This document shows positions 44,842-55,866 of a stretch of DNA of 64,000 bases, piece after piece. Numbering within the stretch: the first letter of the stretch is position 1; every line of letters begins with the position of its first letter. The notes below the pieces were generated by a model, which saw only the letters and a list, made by a program, of their open reading frames with translations, was not told where the DNA came from and did no database searches. Both the position numbers and the translations under genes were made by a program. The stretch comes from [Mycobacterium] zoologicum. Lineage in GTDB: Bacteria; Actinomycetota; Actinomycetes; Mycobacteriales; Mycobacteriaceae. The stretch is from assembly GCF_020172665.1 (NCBI RefSeq), contig NZ_CP083985.1, positions 4,128,755-4,192,754 of the forward strand, written 5' to 3'.

Positions 44842-45344
44842 GTGTTGACCCGGGTGACAGGGACGATCTGGACGGGGTGGAGGTCATCTCCGGCTCCGAC
44901 TCCGATGGCGGCGAGCAGTCGGTGACCGACTTGATCGAGCAGCCCGCCAAGGTGATGCGGATCGGCACCATGATCAAACAACTGCTGGAGGAGGTGCGCT
45001 CGGCGCCGCTGGACGACGCCAGCCGGGTCCGGCTGCGTGAGGTGCACGCCGCCAGCATCCGTGAGCTCGAGGACGGCCTGGCCCCGGAACTGCGCGAGGA
45101 ACTGGAGCGCCTGACGCTGCCGCTGCGCGAGGACGCCACCCCGTCCGACGCCGAGTTGCGGATCGCCCAGGCTCAGCTGGTCGGCTGGCTGGAGGGGCTG
45201 TTCCACGGCATCCAGACCGCGCTGTTCGCCCAGCAGATGGCGGCCCGCGCGCAGCTGGAGCAGATGCGTCACGGCGCACTGCCGCCCGGTGCCGGCCAGG
45301 GAGGCCAGATCGGGCACGGCCACGACTCCGGTCAGTACCTGTAG
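44838..45344 (+). CDS. bpa: Bacterial proteasome activator Bpa (PafE)
   Basis: A 168-residue ring-forming, ATP-independent proteasome activator. The helical core (VTDLIEQPAKVMRIGTMIKQ, then SIRELEDGLAPELREELERL, GWLEGLFHGIQTALFAQQMA) is followed by a flexible tail that ends in GQYL, the motif that docks into the 20S alpha ring. The N-terminus is acidic and disordered. TTG 44838 overlaps the upstream stop (TTGA), so it is translated from the same message. It lies 6 bp before wzt. Confidence 0.94.
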   Translation: MSVDPGDRDDLDGVEVISGSDSDGGEQSVTDLIEQPAKVMRIGTMIKQLLEEVRSAPLDDASRVRLREVHAASIRELEDGLAPELREELERLTLPLREDATPSDAELRIAQAQLVGWLEGLFHGIQTALFAQQMAARAQLEQMRHGALPPGAGQGGQIGHGHDSGQYL

Positions 45345-45350
45345 CTGATC

Positions 45351-46160
45351 GTGGCCGGCACCGATCCGCACATCGAGACCCGGGACGCCTGGGTCGAGTT
45401 CCCCATCTTCGACGCCAAGTCCCGGTCGCTGAAGAAGGCGTTCCTGGGCAAGGCCGGCGGGGCGATCGGCCGCAACAACTCCAACGTGGTGGTGGTCGAG
45501 GCACTGCGCGACATCACCATGTCACTCGAGCTCGGAGACCGGGTGGGCTTGGTCGGCCACAACGGCGCCGGCAAATCTACACTGCTGCGCCTACTTTCGG
45601 GTATCTACGAGCCGACGCGCGGGTCGGCGACGGTGGTGGGCCGGGTGGCGCCGGTGTTCGACCTCGGGGTGGGCATGGACCCGGAGATCTCCGGATTCGA
45701 GAACATCATCATCCGCGGGCTGTTCCTCGGTCAGACCCGCAAGCAGATGGCCGCCAAGGTCGACGAGATCGCCGAATTCACCGAACTGGGCGACTATCTG
45801 GCGATGCCGCTGCGCACCTACTCCACCGGCATGCGGGTGCGCCTGGCGATGGGTGTGGTCACCAGCATCGACCCGGAGATCCTGCTGCTCGACGAGGGTA
45901 TCGGCGCGGTGGACGCCGAGTTCTTGAAGAAGGCCCAGACCCGGCTGCAGAAACTGGTGGAGCGCTCCGGAATCCTGGTGTTCGCCAGCCATTCCAACGA
46001 ATTCCTGGCGCGGCTGTGCAAGACCGCGATGTGGATCGACCACGGCACCATCAAGATGACCGGTGGAATCGAAGAGGTCGTCGGCGCCTACGAGGGCCCT
46101 GAGGCCGCCCGGCACGTGCGTGAGGTGCTGGCCGAGACACAGTCCGAGGGCATAGCGTGA
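45351..46160 (+). CDS. wzt: Galactan ABC exporter, ATP-binding subunit Wzt
   Basis: A 269-residue ATPase of the polysaccharide-export ABC type (Rv3781). Walker A GHNGAGKSTL, the signature as YSTGMRVRLAMG, Walker B ILLLDEGIGAVD and the switch His in ASHSNEF are all visible. It drives flipping of the lipid-linked galactan with Wzm. No C-terminal carbohydrate-binding domain is present. GTG start; the end overlaps glfT1 by 4 bp. Confidence 0.95.
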   Translation: MAGTDPHIETRDAWVEFPIFDAKSRSLKKAFLGKAGGAIGRNNSNVVVVEALRDITMSLELGDRVGLVGHNGAGKSTLLRLLSGIYEPTRGSATVVGRVAPVFDLGVGMDPEISGFENIIIRGLFLGQTRKQMAAKVDEIAEFTELGDYLAMPLRTYSTGMRVRLAMGVVTSIDPEILLLDEGIGAVDAEFLKKAQTRLQKLVERSGILVFASHSNEFLARLCKTAMWIDHGTIKMTGGIEEVVGAYEGPEAARHVREVLAETQSEGIA

Positions 46161-47071
46161 GTGCGACCGTCTACGCCGTCGTCGTCACCCATCGCCGGGT
46201 CGAACAGTTGGCGGAGTCGCTGAAGGCGGTGGTGACCCAGTCCCGGGTGCCGGATCACCTGATCGTCGTCGACAATGACTTCGCCGCCGGCGACCCTGAA
46301 GTAGCCGAGTTGGTGGCGTCCCAACCGGTGCCGACGACCTATCTGGGTTCACGCCGGAACCTCGGTGGCGCAGGCGGTTTCGCGCTGGGCATGCTGCACG
46401 CCCTGGCGGCCGGCGCGGACTGGCTGTGGCTGGCCGACGACGACGGACGGCCGGCCGATTCCGCGGTGCTGGACCGGCTGCTGGACTGCGCGACCCGCTA
46501 CGGCCTGGCCGAGGTGTCACCGATGGTGTGCAACATCGACGAGCCGGAACGGTTGGCCTTTCCGCTGCGGCGCGGCCTGGTGTGGCGGCGGCGGGTCGAC
46601 GAATTGGTTCGTGACGGAGGCGATCTGCTGCCGGGCATCGCGTCGTTGTTCAACGGGGCGCTGTTCGCCGCATCCGCCTGCGAGGCGGTCGGCGTGCCGG
46701 ATCTGCGGTTGTTCATCCGCGGCGACGAGGTGGAGATGCACCGGCGGCTGGTGCGTTCCGGCCTGCCGTTCGGCACCTGCCTGACCGCGGCGTACCTGCA
46801 TCCCAGTGGCACTGAGGAATTCAAGCCGATTCTGGGCGGTCGGATGCACACCCAGTACCCCGACAACGCGGCGAAGCGGTTTTATACCTACCGCAACCGC
46901 GGCTACCTGATGGCTCAGCCCGGCATGCGCAGGCTGCTGGCGCAGGAGTGGCTGCGGTTCGGCTGGTTCTTCCTGGTGTCGCGGCGCGATCCGGCGGGGC
47001 TGGCCGAGTGGATTCGGCTGCGCCGGCTGGGGCGTCGGGAACAGTTCGGCAAACCCGAGGGGCAGCAATGA
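46157..47071 (+). CDS. glfT1: Galactofuranosyltransferase GlfT1
   Basis: A 304-residue GT2 enzyme (Rv3782) adding the first galactofuranoses to the lipid-linked linker of arabinogalactan. VYAVVVTHRRVEQLAESL starts the GT-A fold; the metal DxD appears as LADDDGRP near residue 97; IRGDEVEMHRRLV carries the catalytic-base region. GTG 46157 and a 4-bp overlap with wzm at the end show tight coupling. The cytoplasmic face of the membrane is its place of action. Confidence 0.95.
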   Translation: MSATVYAVVVTHRRVEQLAESLKAVVTQSRVPDHLIVVDNDFAAGDPEVAELVASQPVPTTYLGSRRNLGGAGGFALGMLHALAAGADWLWLADDDGRPADSAVLDRLLDCATRYGLAEVSPMVCNIDEPERLAFPLRRGLVWRRRVDELVRDGGDLLPGIASLFNGALFAASACEAVGVPDLRLFIRGDEVEMHRRLVRSGLPFGTCLTAAYLHPSGTEEFKPILGGRMHTQYPDNAAKRFYTYRNRGYLMAQPGMRRLLAQEWLRFGWFFLVSRRDPAGLAEWIRLRRLGRREQFGKPEGQQ

Positions 47072-47898
47072 GTTTCACCGATATAGCGGTCGAGTCGCGC
47101 ACCTTCGCGCGGGCCCGGGCCGACCTGGCCGACGGCTTCGGCCGCCGCGAGCTGTGGCTGCACCTGGGCTGGCAGGACATCAAGCAGCGCTACCGGCGCA
47201 GTGTGCTGGGCCCGTTCTGGATCACCATCGGCACCGCCACCACCGCGGTGGCGATGGGCGGGCTGTACTCCAAGCTGTTTCACCTCGATCTGGCGGTACA
47301 CCTGCCGTACGTGACGCTCGGGCTCATCGTCTGGAACCTGTTGAACGCGGCCATCTTGGAGGGCGCCGACGTGTTCGTCGCCAACGAGGGGCTGATCAAG
47401 CAGTTGCCGACGCCGCTTTCGGTGCACGTCTACCGGCTGGTGTGGCGGCAGATGATCCTGTTCGCCCACAACATCGTCATCTATCTGCCGATCGCACTGA
47501 TCTTCCCGAAACCCTGGTCGTGGGCGGATCTTTCGGTGATCCCGGCGCTGGCGCTGATCGCGCTGAACTGTGTGTGGGTGTCGCTGTGCTTCGGGATCCT
47601 GGCCACCCGTTACCGCGACATCGCGCCGCTGCTGTTCAGTGTGGTGCAGTTGCTGTTTCTGATGACGCCGATCATCTGGAACTACGAGACGTTGAAGGCC
47701 CAGGGCGCGACCCGGTGGATGAACGTCGTCGAGCTCAACCCGCTGATGCACTACCTGGAGATCGTGCGGGCACCGCTGCTCGGTGCGCACCAGCCGCTGC
47801 GGCACTGGGCGGTGGTGCTGGGGCTGACCGTCCTCGGCTGGTCGGTGGCCGCTTTGGTGCTGCGCCAGTTCCGGGCGCGGGTAGCCTACTGGGTGTAG
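47068..47898 (+). CDS. wzm: Galactan ABC exporter, membrane subunit Wzm
   Basis: A 276-residue permease of the ABC-2 type (Rv3783). An amphipathic N-terminus with the conserved WQDIKQRYRRSVLGPFW is followed by six helices. LFLMTPIIWNYETL and LNPLMHYLEIVRAPLLG are typical of Wzm/TagG proteins. With Wzt it moves galactan across the membrane. Last gene of the coupled run that starts at 42889. Confidence 0.95.
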   Translation: MSFTDIAVESRTFARARADLADGFGRRELWLHLGWQDIKQRYRRSVLGPFWITIGTATTAVAMGGLYSKLFHLDLAVHLPYVTLGLIVWNLLNAAILEGADVFVANEGLIKQLPTPLSVHVYRLVWRQMILFAHNIVIYLPIALIFPKPWSWADLSVIPALALIALNCVWVSLCFGILATRYRDIAPLLFSVVQLLFLMTPIIWNYETLKAQGATRWMNVVELNPLMHYLEIVRAPLLGAHQPLRHWAVVLGLTVLGWSVAALVLRQFRARVAYWV

Positions 47899-47990
47899 CC
47901 CGCCCCGACCCGAGTCACATTCGCCCGATGCGCACCTCGGGGGAACCACAGAGATGTTGACGAATCGGATACGCCTACCGCTGAGGCGAT

Positions 47991-48929
47991 CTACCCCGCC
48001 TTCCATTCCCGGTACTCCTGGGGTGTCAGCTCTCGGCCGAATACGGTTGACAGAGCCGGATTCTGAGCGAGGTAGGCGTCCTCGTTGCTTCGCCAGGCCT
48101 GCCCATACCGATAGAACGGCAACCACGGGTGCAGGTGGTGCACCAGGTGATAGGTCTGCGACAGCATGACCGGCATCAGCAGCCACTCCATTCCGACCCG
48201 GTTCCGGGTGGCCCGGTAGCGGTTCTCCTGCTGCGTCTGCTCCAAGCCGTGGTGCGGCAACCAGTCGAACCACCAGCCCAGGATCGCCATCCCGATGCGC
48301 TGCGGGATCAGCAACACGATCACGATGGTCCAAAAGTTCCCGGTGAGGGTCGCGGCGCCGAGGCCCACAGCACTCAACGAGAACACCACTACCGTTTCGG
48401 CGACCTCGGCCAGCGGGCGGCGTCGGCCACGCTGCAGCCTCCGCTTGAGCTGTCGGCAGTACCAGACCGCATAGAAGGCATCCATCAGCGCCCAGCGGAA
48501 CGGCAACTGCCAGGCCGGCGCGTGGCTGGCGAACAGGTCCGGATCGTTGTCGCCGTCGTTGGCGTTGCGGTGGTGCTGAAGGTGGACGTAGCTGAACGCC
48601 GGCAGCGAAAACATCGGCCCCACAAAGAGCCACGCCGCGCGACCGAACACCGAGTTCACCCAGCTCGCCGAAGACAGCGAGTGGTGCAGCGCATCGTGGG
48701 CCACCATGAACATCGCGTAGACCACCGCGGTGTTGACCGTGATGGTCAGCCAGATCGGCGCATGACCGCCGATCGCGGCGGCCGTGGAGAGAACGAAGAC
48801 CACCAAGGCAACCGCACCCAGCGTCAGGGTGGGCCAGGCAACATCGGGTATCGACTCGCCCGGGTGCGGGTGCCGTTGGCGTACAACGGTTCTTGACGGC
48901 GCGTGATCCATCGTCTCGAGCGGCGGCAT
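47991..48929 (-). CDS. Membrane fatty acid desaturase/hydroxylase family protein
   Basis: A 312-residue di-iron membrane enzyme. The three histidine boxes are HDALHH, HLQHHRNAND and HHLHPWLPFY, with four helices between them. It resembles FA_desaturase members including carotenoid hydroxylase/ketolase enzymes, so either a lipid or a carotenoid may be the substrate. ATG 48929 was chosen because GGAGGAGG lies directly upstream; ATG 48980 is in frame but has no ribosome site. It converges on wzm with 92 bp between. Confidence 0.88.
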   Translation of the reverse strand: MPPLETMDHAPSRTVVRQRHPHPGESIPDVAWPTLTLGAVALVVFVLSTAAAIGGHAPIWLTITVNTAVVYAMFMVAHDALHHSLSSASWVNSVFGRAAWLFVGPMFSLPAFSYVHLQHHRNANDGDNDPDLFASHAPAWQLPFRWALMDAFYAVWYCRQLKRRLQRGRRRPLAEVAETVVVFSLSAVGLGAATLTGNFWTIVIVLLIPQRIGMAILGWWFDWLPHHGLEQTQQENRYRATRNRVGMEWLLMPVMLSQTYHLVHHLHPWLPFYRYGQAWRSNEDAYLAQNPALSTVFGRELTPQEYREWKAG

Positions 48930-49055
48930 GAGCCTCCTCCAATACGCGACTACGCGAGTGCGAAATAACCTAAGTCGCATAGGAGATTATGGGATTTTCG
49001 ACGAGAACTTCCCCACGCACGCTTGATGTTTGGTCAAAATGCCATCACGGTTTCG

Positions 49056-52000
49056 CTACGGAGTGACCGGGTTGTTCGTCCCGTTGGTGCCACTCGCCGT
49101 CGCGCCTTCCGACTGGGTGCCACCGGTGTTGACGATGTCGCCGTCGCCGCCACTGCCGCCGGTGTTGCCGGCCCCGGTGCCGCTGCCGCCGCTGCCGCCG
49201 GTGGCGGTGCCGCCGGTGGCGGTGGACGGAGTCGGCGTGACAGCGCCGTCGTTGCCGAAGGCGTCGAGCCGGCTCGACCCGCCGAGGCCGCCGGCGCCAC
49301 CGTCGCGGCCGTCACCGCCGTTGCCGCCGGTCGACGTCCCGTTGGCCAGGTTGCCCGCGTCACCGCCGGTCGCGATGCTGGCCTTGCCGCCGTTGCCACC
49401 GGTGCCACCGTTGCCCGCGTCATCGGATGTGGCGTTGCCGCCGGTACCGCCGTGCGCGGTGCCGCTGGCCGTGCCACCGGGGCCACCCAGAGATCCGCCG
49501 TTGGTGGTCTTGGAGCTCTGGATGTCCGAGCTTCCGCCGTTGCCGCCGTGGCTGCCCGCGCCGGTGGCGCTGCCGCCGTCGCCGCCGGTGGAGGTGCCGT
49601 AGGAGTCACCGCCGGTGGAGCTGTAGCCGGCCTCACCGGATTCCAGTTCACCGAAGCCGCCGTTGCCACCGGTGCCGCCGTCGGTACCGGTGCCGCCGTT
49701 GCCGCCCTGGGCCACCGCGTCGCCTCCCGCACCGACCGAGCCGCCGCCGGGTGCGTCGACCACGAGGTAGCCGGCGCCGCCGTCGCCACCGGTGCCGTTG
49801 TCGCCGAGACCACCCTTGCCGCCGGTGGCGCTGCCGGTGACGCTGCTGTCGATGCCGGTTGCCGAAACAGCGGCCGCGCCGCCCGTGCCGCCCGTGCCGG
49901 TGTTGTCACCGGCGCCGCCGTCACCACCGGTGACGGTGGTCTGGTCGATGACGGCGCCATCGGTGGCCGTGATGTCGGCCGTTCCGCCCGCGCCGCCGCT
50001 ACCGCCGTTGGTTCCGGTACCGGCGTTGCCACCGGTTGCGCTGCTGCCGGTGATGGCGCTGCCCTTGCCGATGGCGGTCAGGCTCGCGGCCCCGCCGTCG
50101 GCGGTCGCACTGGCGTTACCACCGGTCACCGTGGTGCCGGAGATGCTGCCACCGTCGCTGACGTTCACCGCGGCGCCGCCGCCGACATGGTCGCCGACGT
50201 TGTCGCCGCTGCGCACGGTGACGTCGCTGACGGTACCGCCGCCCTTGTTGACCATCGCGTTGTTGGTGCCGTCCTGACCGTTCACACCGTTGGCGCCGCC
50301 GTTGGTGGCGTTGCCACCGACCGCGTTGGCGCCGTCGATGGTGCTGCCCTGGCCGTCGGCCTGGATACCGGCGTAGCCACCGGTGCCGCCCTGGCCGCCG
50401 ACGCCGGTGATGCTGCCCGCACCGCCGTCGCCGCCGTTACCGCCGGTCGCGGCGCTGTTGGTGACGATGCCGCCATCGATCTGGCTGATGATGGCGCCAC
50501 CGCCGCCGCCACCGCCACCGCCGCCCTGGCCGGCGGTCGTGCCGGTCGCGGCGGCACCGCTGCCGCCGTTGCCGCCGTTGCCGCCGGTCGCGGTGTTGGT
50601 GTTGTCGCCGCCGTTGATGGCGCCGCCGCTGGCGCCGGCACCGCCGTCGCCGCCGTTGCCGGCAGTGCCGGTTCCGACATTGCCGTCGCTGTCCAGGGCC
50701 ACCGCACCGCCGTTACCCCCGGCGCCGCCGTGGCCACCGGTGAAGCTGCCCGTTCCACCATCGCCACCGTTGCCACCGGCACCTGCGGTGCCATCGACGG
50801 TGGTGCCGCCGTCACCGCCGGTACCGCCCGAGCCGCCGGTGCTCAGCACCGGGTTGGTCAGGTCGGCGCCCACGGGTGCGCCCGTTCCGCCTCCGCCACC
50901 CTTGCCGCCGGTGCCGGCCGTGCCGTTCTCGGAGGAGCCGCCGACGCCACCGTTGCCGCCGTGCCCACCGGCCATGGTGGCCATCGGGATGAACTCGGGG
51001 TCCGCGGCACCGGTGGTGTTGCCACCTGCGCCGCCATCGCCACCGTTGCCCGCGGTGTCGTCACCGGTGGCGTTGGCACCGGCGCCACCGGAGCCGCCGT
51101 AGCCGCCGTGGCCGGAACCGTCGCCACCGACACCGCCGACGCCACCGTTACCGCCGATGCCGTTGCCGCGGTCGGCCGCCGACGTGACCGCGCCACCGGT
51201 TCCACCGTTACCGCCGGTGCCGCCGTAGACGCCCTGGCCACCGCCGCCGCCGGCACCACCGGTGCCTGCCGCGTAGCCGGATCCACCACTGCCGCCGTTG
51301 CCGCCGGAACCGCCGACCCCGGTCGCGTCGTCGTGCGCCGGGCTCAAGCCGTTGCCGACGAAGTTGCCGTTGTCATCGGTGAATGCGTCGCCGCCGAGCC
51401 CGCCGGCGCCGCCGTCGCCGCCGTTGCCGATCCGGCCCAGGTTGCCGTCGGTGCCGTCGCTGTGGCCGTCGCCGCCACCGGTGCCGCCCACACCCACCGT
51501 GGCGCCGGCCGCGCCGCCGTCACCACCGTTGCCGCCGATGCCACCGGAGCCGCCGCTGCCGTTCTGGTCAGTGGGCACCAATTCCATGATCAGCTGGCCG
51601 TTGGCGCCCTTGCCGCCGACACCGCCGACACCGGCATCGCCGCCGTTGCCGGTGTCGCCGCCGTTACCGCCGTTGCCGTTGGTCGCGTTACCGCCGTTGC
51701 CACCGGCGCCGCCTACGCCACCGTTGCCGGCGTTGCCACCGGCTCCACCGGCCATGGACGGATCGATGGAGTCGGCACCGGTACCGCCGGTGCCGCCCTT
51801 GCCGCCGACACCACCCGCGCCACCGTTACCGGCGTTGCCCGACACCGAGCCGCCATTGCCGCCGACACCGCCCGCGCCACCTGCACCACCGGCGAAGCCG
51901 TTGCCGCCGGCACCGGGCGTGCCGTCCTCCTGCAGGACACCATTCGAGCCGTCGCCGCCCTGCGAGCCGGTGCCACCGACACCACCGTTACCGCCGTTGC

Positions 52001-53738
52001 CGTGGTCGCCACCGGCACCACCGTTGCCGCCGGCGCCGCCGGCCACGCCGGTGCTGTCGGGGTTGAGGCCGTTGCCCGTGCCACCGACGCCGCCGTTACC
52101 GCCGTTACCCGAGACGGTCGTCGGCAAAGTGCCGTCGCTGCCGTCGGCACCCGCGGTGCCCGGCGTGCCACCGAACAGCAGCCCGGTGGCGAGGCCCGCC
52201 GCGCCGCCCTTACCACCGAGACCGACCGCGCCGAGGTTGCCGCCGTTACCGCCGGCACCGCCGTTGCCACCACCGACAAGGCCGGCCGGGGCCGCGGCGG
52301 CGTTGATTCCGTCGCCGCCGGCCGGTGCGGCCCCACCGCCCGATCCACCGTCGCCGCCGTCGCCGCCGTTGCCGGCCAGACCGGAACCACCACCGTTACC
52401 TCCGGCGCCGCCGTTACCGGCCGCACCCGCGGTGTGAATGCCGAAGAAGCCTCCGGCACCACCGTTACCGCCGGCGCCACCCACGCCACCGGCACCACCG
52501 GATCCGGCGTTACCACCGTTGCCGCCCAGACCACCGACGCCGCCGGGGCCGGTCGGGTCGGCGGCAAGTGCGGTGATGCCTTCGTTCACGGGCTGCGTGT
52601 TGTCGTTGCCGTTGCCGCCGACACCACCGTCGCCACCGTTACCGCCGACACCACCGTTACCTCCGGCGCCCCCGGTACCACCGGCGCCGGACGTGCCGAA
52701 CAGTCCTGCCGCGCCACCGTTTCCGCCGACGCCTCCGGCACCGCCGGCCAAGCCGTCGACACCGGCACCGCCATTGGTGCCGGCGATGCCGGCCGCACCG
52801 TCGGCGCCGCCGGGGAAGCTCAACGCGTCCATGCCGCGGTTGCCGTTGGTCCCGGCCGCGCCGTTTCCGCCGGCGCCGCCGGCGCCGCCGCTGCCGCCGT
52901 TGCCGAACAGGAAGCCGGCGACACCGCCGTTGCCGCCGGTCAGGCCGGCCAAGCCCGCCGCGGCGACACCGTCGGCGCCGAATGCGCCCGCGCCACCGTC
53001 GCCGCCGTTGCCCAGCAGGAAGCCACCGGCACCACCGTCGCCGCCGGCCATGTTGATGCCGACACCGCTGCCGCCGGCACCACCATCGCCGAGCATGCCA
53101 CCGGCACCACCGTCGAGGTCAATCGAGCTGGCGTTTGCGAAGGAGTAGGTGCCGTCCTGAACGTCGGCCAGGGTGATCACATTGCCGTCGGCGTCGGTCA
53201 GGGCCGCGCCACCCGCACCGATCAGGTCACCGTCGGCGTTGGTGAACGTGCCGCTACCACCGTCACCGAACAGGAAGCCGCCCGCGGTGGCGGCGTGGTA
53301 CATCAGGTCGCCGTCGTCGGAGAGGCTGACGTAGGCGTTGGCGCCGTTGGCGAAGACACCGTCGACGGTGAACCCGCCGCTGATCAGCGATTCACCGAGG
53401 CTGTGCAGCGGCTGGTAGATCACCATGTTGATCGCGTTGGCGACGAAGTCATCCAGCCCCTGCAGCGGGTCGACCATCTGGTCGGCGGCCGAGCCTGGGA
53501 CGTCGCCACCGAACAGCGCGCTGTAGTCGACGAGCGAGGACTCCATGGACGACGAGTCGAACCACGTCGACATCTGGCTCCACAGGGCATCGAACATGTC
53601 GTCGAACCCGTCGGCCCGTGCGGGTGCCGCACTCAGCGGCATCATCCCGAATGCGAGGAAAGCCCCGACCGCACTCGTAGCGCCGACCACGCGGCCGGCC
53701 CGACGCCTGCCCTTTCCAGCGATAGACCTCGACGACAT
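49056..53738 (-). CDS. Large signal-peptide PGRS-repeat protein without PE domain
   Basis: A 1560-residue exported protein. Residues 1-~43 are a signal peptide ([20 protein letters not shown] ... APARA-DG). A non-repeat domain follows to about 190 ([36 protein letters not shown]). Then about 900 residues of GGxGG/GNGGxGG repeats as in PE_PGRS proteins. Beyond ~1100 the pattern turns to VTGGN-type repeats ([26 protein letters not shown]), probably a beta helix. GGAGGAGGGG precedes the ATG. The PE domain is absent, so export by ESX-5 is not expected. The long open frame on the opposite strand is a shadow. Confidence 0.9.
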   Translation of the reverse strand: MSSRSIAGKGRRRAGRVVGATSAVGAFLAFGMMPLSAAPARADGFDDMFDALWSQMSTWFDSSSMESSLVDYSALFGGDVPGSAADQMVDPLQGLDDFVANAINMVIYQPLHSLGESLISGGFTVDGVFANGANAYVSLSDDGDLMYHAATAGGFLFGDGGSGTFTNADGDLIGAGGAALTDADGNVITLADVQDGTYSFANASSIDLDGGAGGMLGDGGAGGSGVGINMAGGDGGAGGFLLGNGGDGGAGAFGADGVAAAGLAGLTGGNGGVAGFLFGNGGSGGAGGAGGNGAAGTNGNRGMDALSFPGGADGAAGIAGTNGGAGVDGLAGGAGGVGGNGGAAGLFGTSGAGGTGGAGGNGGVGGNGGDGGVGGNGNDNTQPVNEGITALAADPTGPGGVGGLGGNGGNAGSGGAGGVGGAGGNGGAGGFFGIHTAGAAGNGGAGGNGGGSGLAGNGGDGGDGGSGGGAAPAGGDGINAAAAPAGLVGGGNGGAGGNGGNLGAVGLGGKGGAAGLATGLLFGGTPGTAGADGSDGTLPTTVSGNGGNGGVGGTGNGLNPDSTGVAGGAGGNGGAGGDHGNGGNGGVGGTGSQGGDGSNGVLQEDGTPGAGGNGFAGGAGGAGGVGGNGGSVSGNAGNGGAGGVGGKGGTGGTGADSIDPSMAGGAGGNAGNGGVGGAGGNGGNATNGNGGNGGDTGNGGDAGVGGVGGKGANGQLIMELVPTDQNGSGGSGGIGGNGGDGGAAGATVGVGGTGGGDGHSDGTDGNLGRIGNGGDGGAGGLGGDAFTDDNGNFVGNGLSPAHDDATGVGGSGGNGGSGGSGYAAGTGGAGGGGGQGVYGGTGGNGGTGGAVTSAADRGNGIGGNGGVGGVGGDGSGHGGYGGSGGAGANATGDDTAGNGGDGGAGGNTTGAADPEFIPMATMAGGHGGNGGVGGSSENGTAGTGGKGGGGGTGAPVGADLTNPVLSTGGSGGTGGDGGTTVDGTAGAGGNGGDGGTGSFTGGHGGAGGNGGAVALDSDGNVGTGTAGNGGDGGAGASGGAINGGDNTNTATGGNGGNGGSGAAATGTTAGQGGGGGGGGGGAIISQIDGGIVTNSAATGGNGGDGGAGSITGVGGQGGTGGYAGIQADGQGSTIDGANAVGGNATNGGANGVNGQDGTNNAMVNKGGGTVSDVTVRSGDNVGDHVGGGAAVNVSDGGSISGTTVTGGNASATADGGAASLTAIGKGSAITGSSATGGNAGTGTNGGSGGAGGTADITATDGAVIDQTTVTGGDGGAGDNTGTGGTGGAAAVSATGIDSSVTGSATGGKGGLGDNGTGGDGGAGYLVVDAPGGGSVGAGGDAVAQGGNGGTGTDGGTGGNGGFGELESGEAGYSSTGGDSYGTSTGGDGGSATGAGSHGGNGGSSDIQSSKTTNGGSLGGPGGTASGTAHGGTGGNATSDDAGNGGTGGNGGKASIATGGDAGNLANGTSTGGNGGDGRDGGAGGLGGSSRLDAFGNDGAVTPTPSTATGGTATGGSGGSGTGAGNTGGSGGDGDIVNTGGTQSEGATASGTNGTNNPVTP

Positions 53739-54255
53739 GATCCCCTCCTCCAGGCGATGGTGCGCGTTGACGATGACGTAAAAAACTTAAGTAAACGTAA
53801 GCTAACAAAAACGCGAGTCGAGCGTGATGCCTTATCCGAACTTTGTTTTCGGCACATTACGAGCATGCGATTGCACCGGTCAAGTGGGGTTTCGACGTGA
53901 TGTTTGCCGGGTAACTTTCACAAATTCGGGCAACAGAGAGCAGATTTGTAACCCTGATAGTCGACGGGCCGCTGCTTATGCGGATCCAGCAATTTCTTTG
54001 CTGACCCATCAGAAACAGCGGGCTGGTTGATTATCTGGGGCGTACCGAAAACCTCTGTGACGGCACACTTCCGGCTACGCGGAGATAGCTGCCGGGGAGC
54101 ACCATAGGTGGTCGAACAATTTACTGCGGCAGCGAACCACCAGCTCAGCGGCTCGCCACCCAGCCGGTCACGCGGCCCTACCCCACCGCCTTGCTCGCTG
54201 AATTCCCGACAGGGTAGTTAACCTTCGGCGTTTGCGGGGTGTGGCGTTGCCGATG
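53739..54255. promoter_or_regulatory. AT-richer leader region upstream of the large PGRS gene
   Basis: Over 500 bp with no supported gene. It is visibly richer in A and T than its neighbours (AAAAAACTTAAGTAAACG near 53780). It should hold the PGRS promoter and 5' leader. It also holds GTAGTTAACC near 54214, resembling the AGTTAAC boxes upstream of the other two PGRS genes. No RNA gene or repeat was recognised. Confidence 0.5.
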
Positions 54256-55371
54256 TCAGGAATCAAGAACGAAGCGGTACGCACTGATCACATCGGGATC
54301 GGGATCCAGCCCCAGGCCGGGTCCGTCCGGCACCGCGATCCGGCCGTTCACCGGCACCAGGGCTTCGCCGTAGATCGAGGCTTCCAGGTCGAACCAGCGC
54401 CACTCGACCATCGCACCGGCGCCACCCCGTGCGGCGGCGGCGTGCATCGCGGCCAGCAGACCCGGCCCGTCATAGAAGGAGTGCGTCATCACCGCGACGT
54501 TGTGGACCGCCGCCAGCGGAAACACCTTGCACAACTCGGTGATTCCGCCCATCTTCGCTGGGCTGGGCTGCACGAAGTCCACCGCGCCGGCGGCCAGCAA
54601 CCGCTCGAACTCCATGAGGGTGCCGACGTTTTCGCCCGACGACACCGGCAGACCCGTGCTGCGGCGTAGTTCGGCCAGTCCGCCGAAGTTCTCCGGCGGC
54701 CACAGCGGTTCCTCCAAAAACGTCAGCCCCAGGGCGTGCAGGTCGGTGGCGAGCGCTTGAGCCTGCGGCAGGCTCCAGGAGCAGCCGGCATCCACGATCA
54801 GCGCGATATCGGCCCCGGCTTGGTCACGGGCGGCCTGCATGGCGGGCAGCGTCGATTCGTGCAGCTTGATCGCGCCGAATCCGTCGTCGACGACGCGGCG
54901 CACCGCGGCACGAACCCGATCCGGCTCGGTGTAACAGGCCAGGCTCGCATAGCAGGGCAGGACGTGGGCCCCGGTCGTGCCGCCGAGCAGCGCCGCGACC
55001 GGGACCCCGGCGCGTTTTCCGGCGATGTCCCACAGCGCGATGTCCACTGCCGACAGCGCGTAGGTGATGGCGCCGCCGCGGCCGAAGACGTGCAGTTTGC
55101 GTTGCACCTGCTCCATGAGCGCGGCGATGTCGCCTGCGTCGCGGCCCAGGCACAGCGGCGCGACGAGTTCGTCGAGCGCACGGGCGGCCAGGTCGGTGCC
55201 GTACAACCCGAACGCCTCGCCCCAACCCACGGTGCCGTCGTCGGCGGTCACCTTCACCAGCAGTGAGTCCACGGCGTCGATCGGTTTGCCCCACAGCGCG
55301 GCACCCGGCAGGTCTGGCTTGAGCGGGATGCGCAGCGGAATCGCTTCGATGACATCGATGACGGTGGGCAT
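54256..55371 (-). CDS. Mandelate racemase/muconate lactonizing enzyme family protein
   Basis: A 371-residue enolase-superfamily enzyme. The capping domain is at 1-~120 and the barrel follows. A KxH-type base pair is seen as IKLHES, metal ligands as Asp in [10 protein letters not shown], Glu in FLEEPLWP and Glu in SSGENVG, with [11 protein letters not shown] and [10 protein letters not shown] later in the barrel. The reaction starts by abstracting a proton next to a carboxylate, and the product is not predictable. It is divergent from gtrA by 31 bp. Confidence 0.9.
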   Translation of the reverse strand: MPTVIDVIEAIPLRIPLKPDLPGAALWGKPIDAVDSLLVKVTADDGTVGWGEAFGLYGTDLAARALDELVAPLCLGRDAGDIAALMEQVQRKLHVFGRGGAITYALSAVDIALWDIAGKRAGVPVAALLGGTTGAHVLPCYASLACYTEPDRVRAAVRRVVDDGFGAIKLHESTLPAMQAARDQAGADIALIVDAGCSWSLPQAQALATDLHALGLTFLEEPLWPPENFGGLAELRRSTGLPVSSGENVGTLMEFERLLAAGAVDFVQPSPAKMGGITELCKVFPLAAVHNVAVMTHSFYDGPGLLAAMHAAAARGGAGAMVEWRWFDLEASIYGEALVPVNGRIAVPDGPGLGLDPDPDVISAYRFVLDS

Positions 55372-55402
55372 GGTTTTCAGGGTAGGACTTAAGCTTCCTC
55401 AG

Positions 55403-55813
55403 GTGACCGAGACGCCGCAGCATCATCAGCACCTGCCCACGCAGATGCTGCGTTTCCTGGTCACCGGGGTGCTGTCGGCGGTGGTGGACTTCGGGCTGTA
55501 CCTGCTGCTGTATCTCGGTTTCGGGGTCAAGGTCGACCTGGCCAAGGCGTGCAGCTTCGTCGCCGGCACCCTGACCGCCTATGTGATCAACCGGCGCTGG
55601 ACATTCCAATCCTCAGCGCACACCGGGCGCTTCGTCGCGGTGATGGCGTTGTACGCGTTGACGTTCGGGGTGCAGGTGGGGATCAACCACCTTGTTCTGG
55701 ACCTGCTGGACTACCAGCGGTGGGCGCTGCCGGTGGCGTTCGTGGCCGCGCAGGGCACCGCGACCGTCATCAACTTCGTGGTGCAGCGGACGCTGATCTT
55801 CCGGGCACGCTGA
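55403..55813 (+). CDS. GtrA-family membrane protein (Rv3789-like)
   Basis: A 136-residue protein with four helices. [20 protein letters not shown], the conserved [22 protein letters not shown] and [13 protein letters not shown] at the end are typical of GtrA. M. tuberculosis Rv3789 belongs here and takes part in arabinan synthesis through decaprenyl-phosphoarabinose or AftA. GTG 55403 follows a CTCAGG. Its last 74 coding bases and stop are repeated at 56652, downstream of vapBC. Confidence 0.87.
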   Translation: MTETPQHHQHLPTQMLRFLVTGVLSAVVDFGLYLLLYLGFGVKVDLAKACSFVAGTLTAYVINRRWTFQSSAHTGRFVAVMALYALTFGVQVGINHLVLDLLDYQRWALPVAFVAAQGTATVINFVVQRTLIFRAR

Positions 55814-55816
55814 GCT
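55740..55816 (+). repeat. 77-bp direct repeat, copy 1 (3' end of gtrA)
   Basis: Matches 56652-56728 at 76 of 77 positions. It covers the last 25 codons of gtrA, the stop and 3 bp more. The two copies are 912 bp apart and bracket vapBC. Confidence 0.9.
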
Positions 55817-55866
55817 CAGGCGAGGACGACCTACGGCGCCGGCGATACCAGCGCTGGTCAGCTTCA

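Noticed and set aside
46915..48942. A 675-codon minus-strand frame over wzm and the desaturase
   Set aside because: It is Arg/His/Gln/Pro-rich, overlaps wzm antisense and part of the desaturase in another frame, and has no domain.
49023..53900. A 1625-codon open frame on the plus strand
   Set aside because: It is antisense to the PGRS gene. Its Ala/Val/Thr/Gly-only composition follows from reading GGC/GGT repeats on the other strand, and it has no signal peptide or domain.
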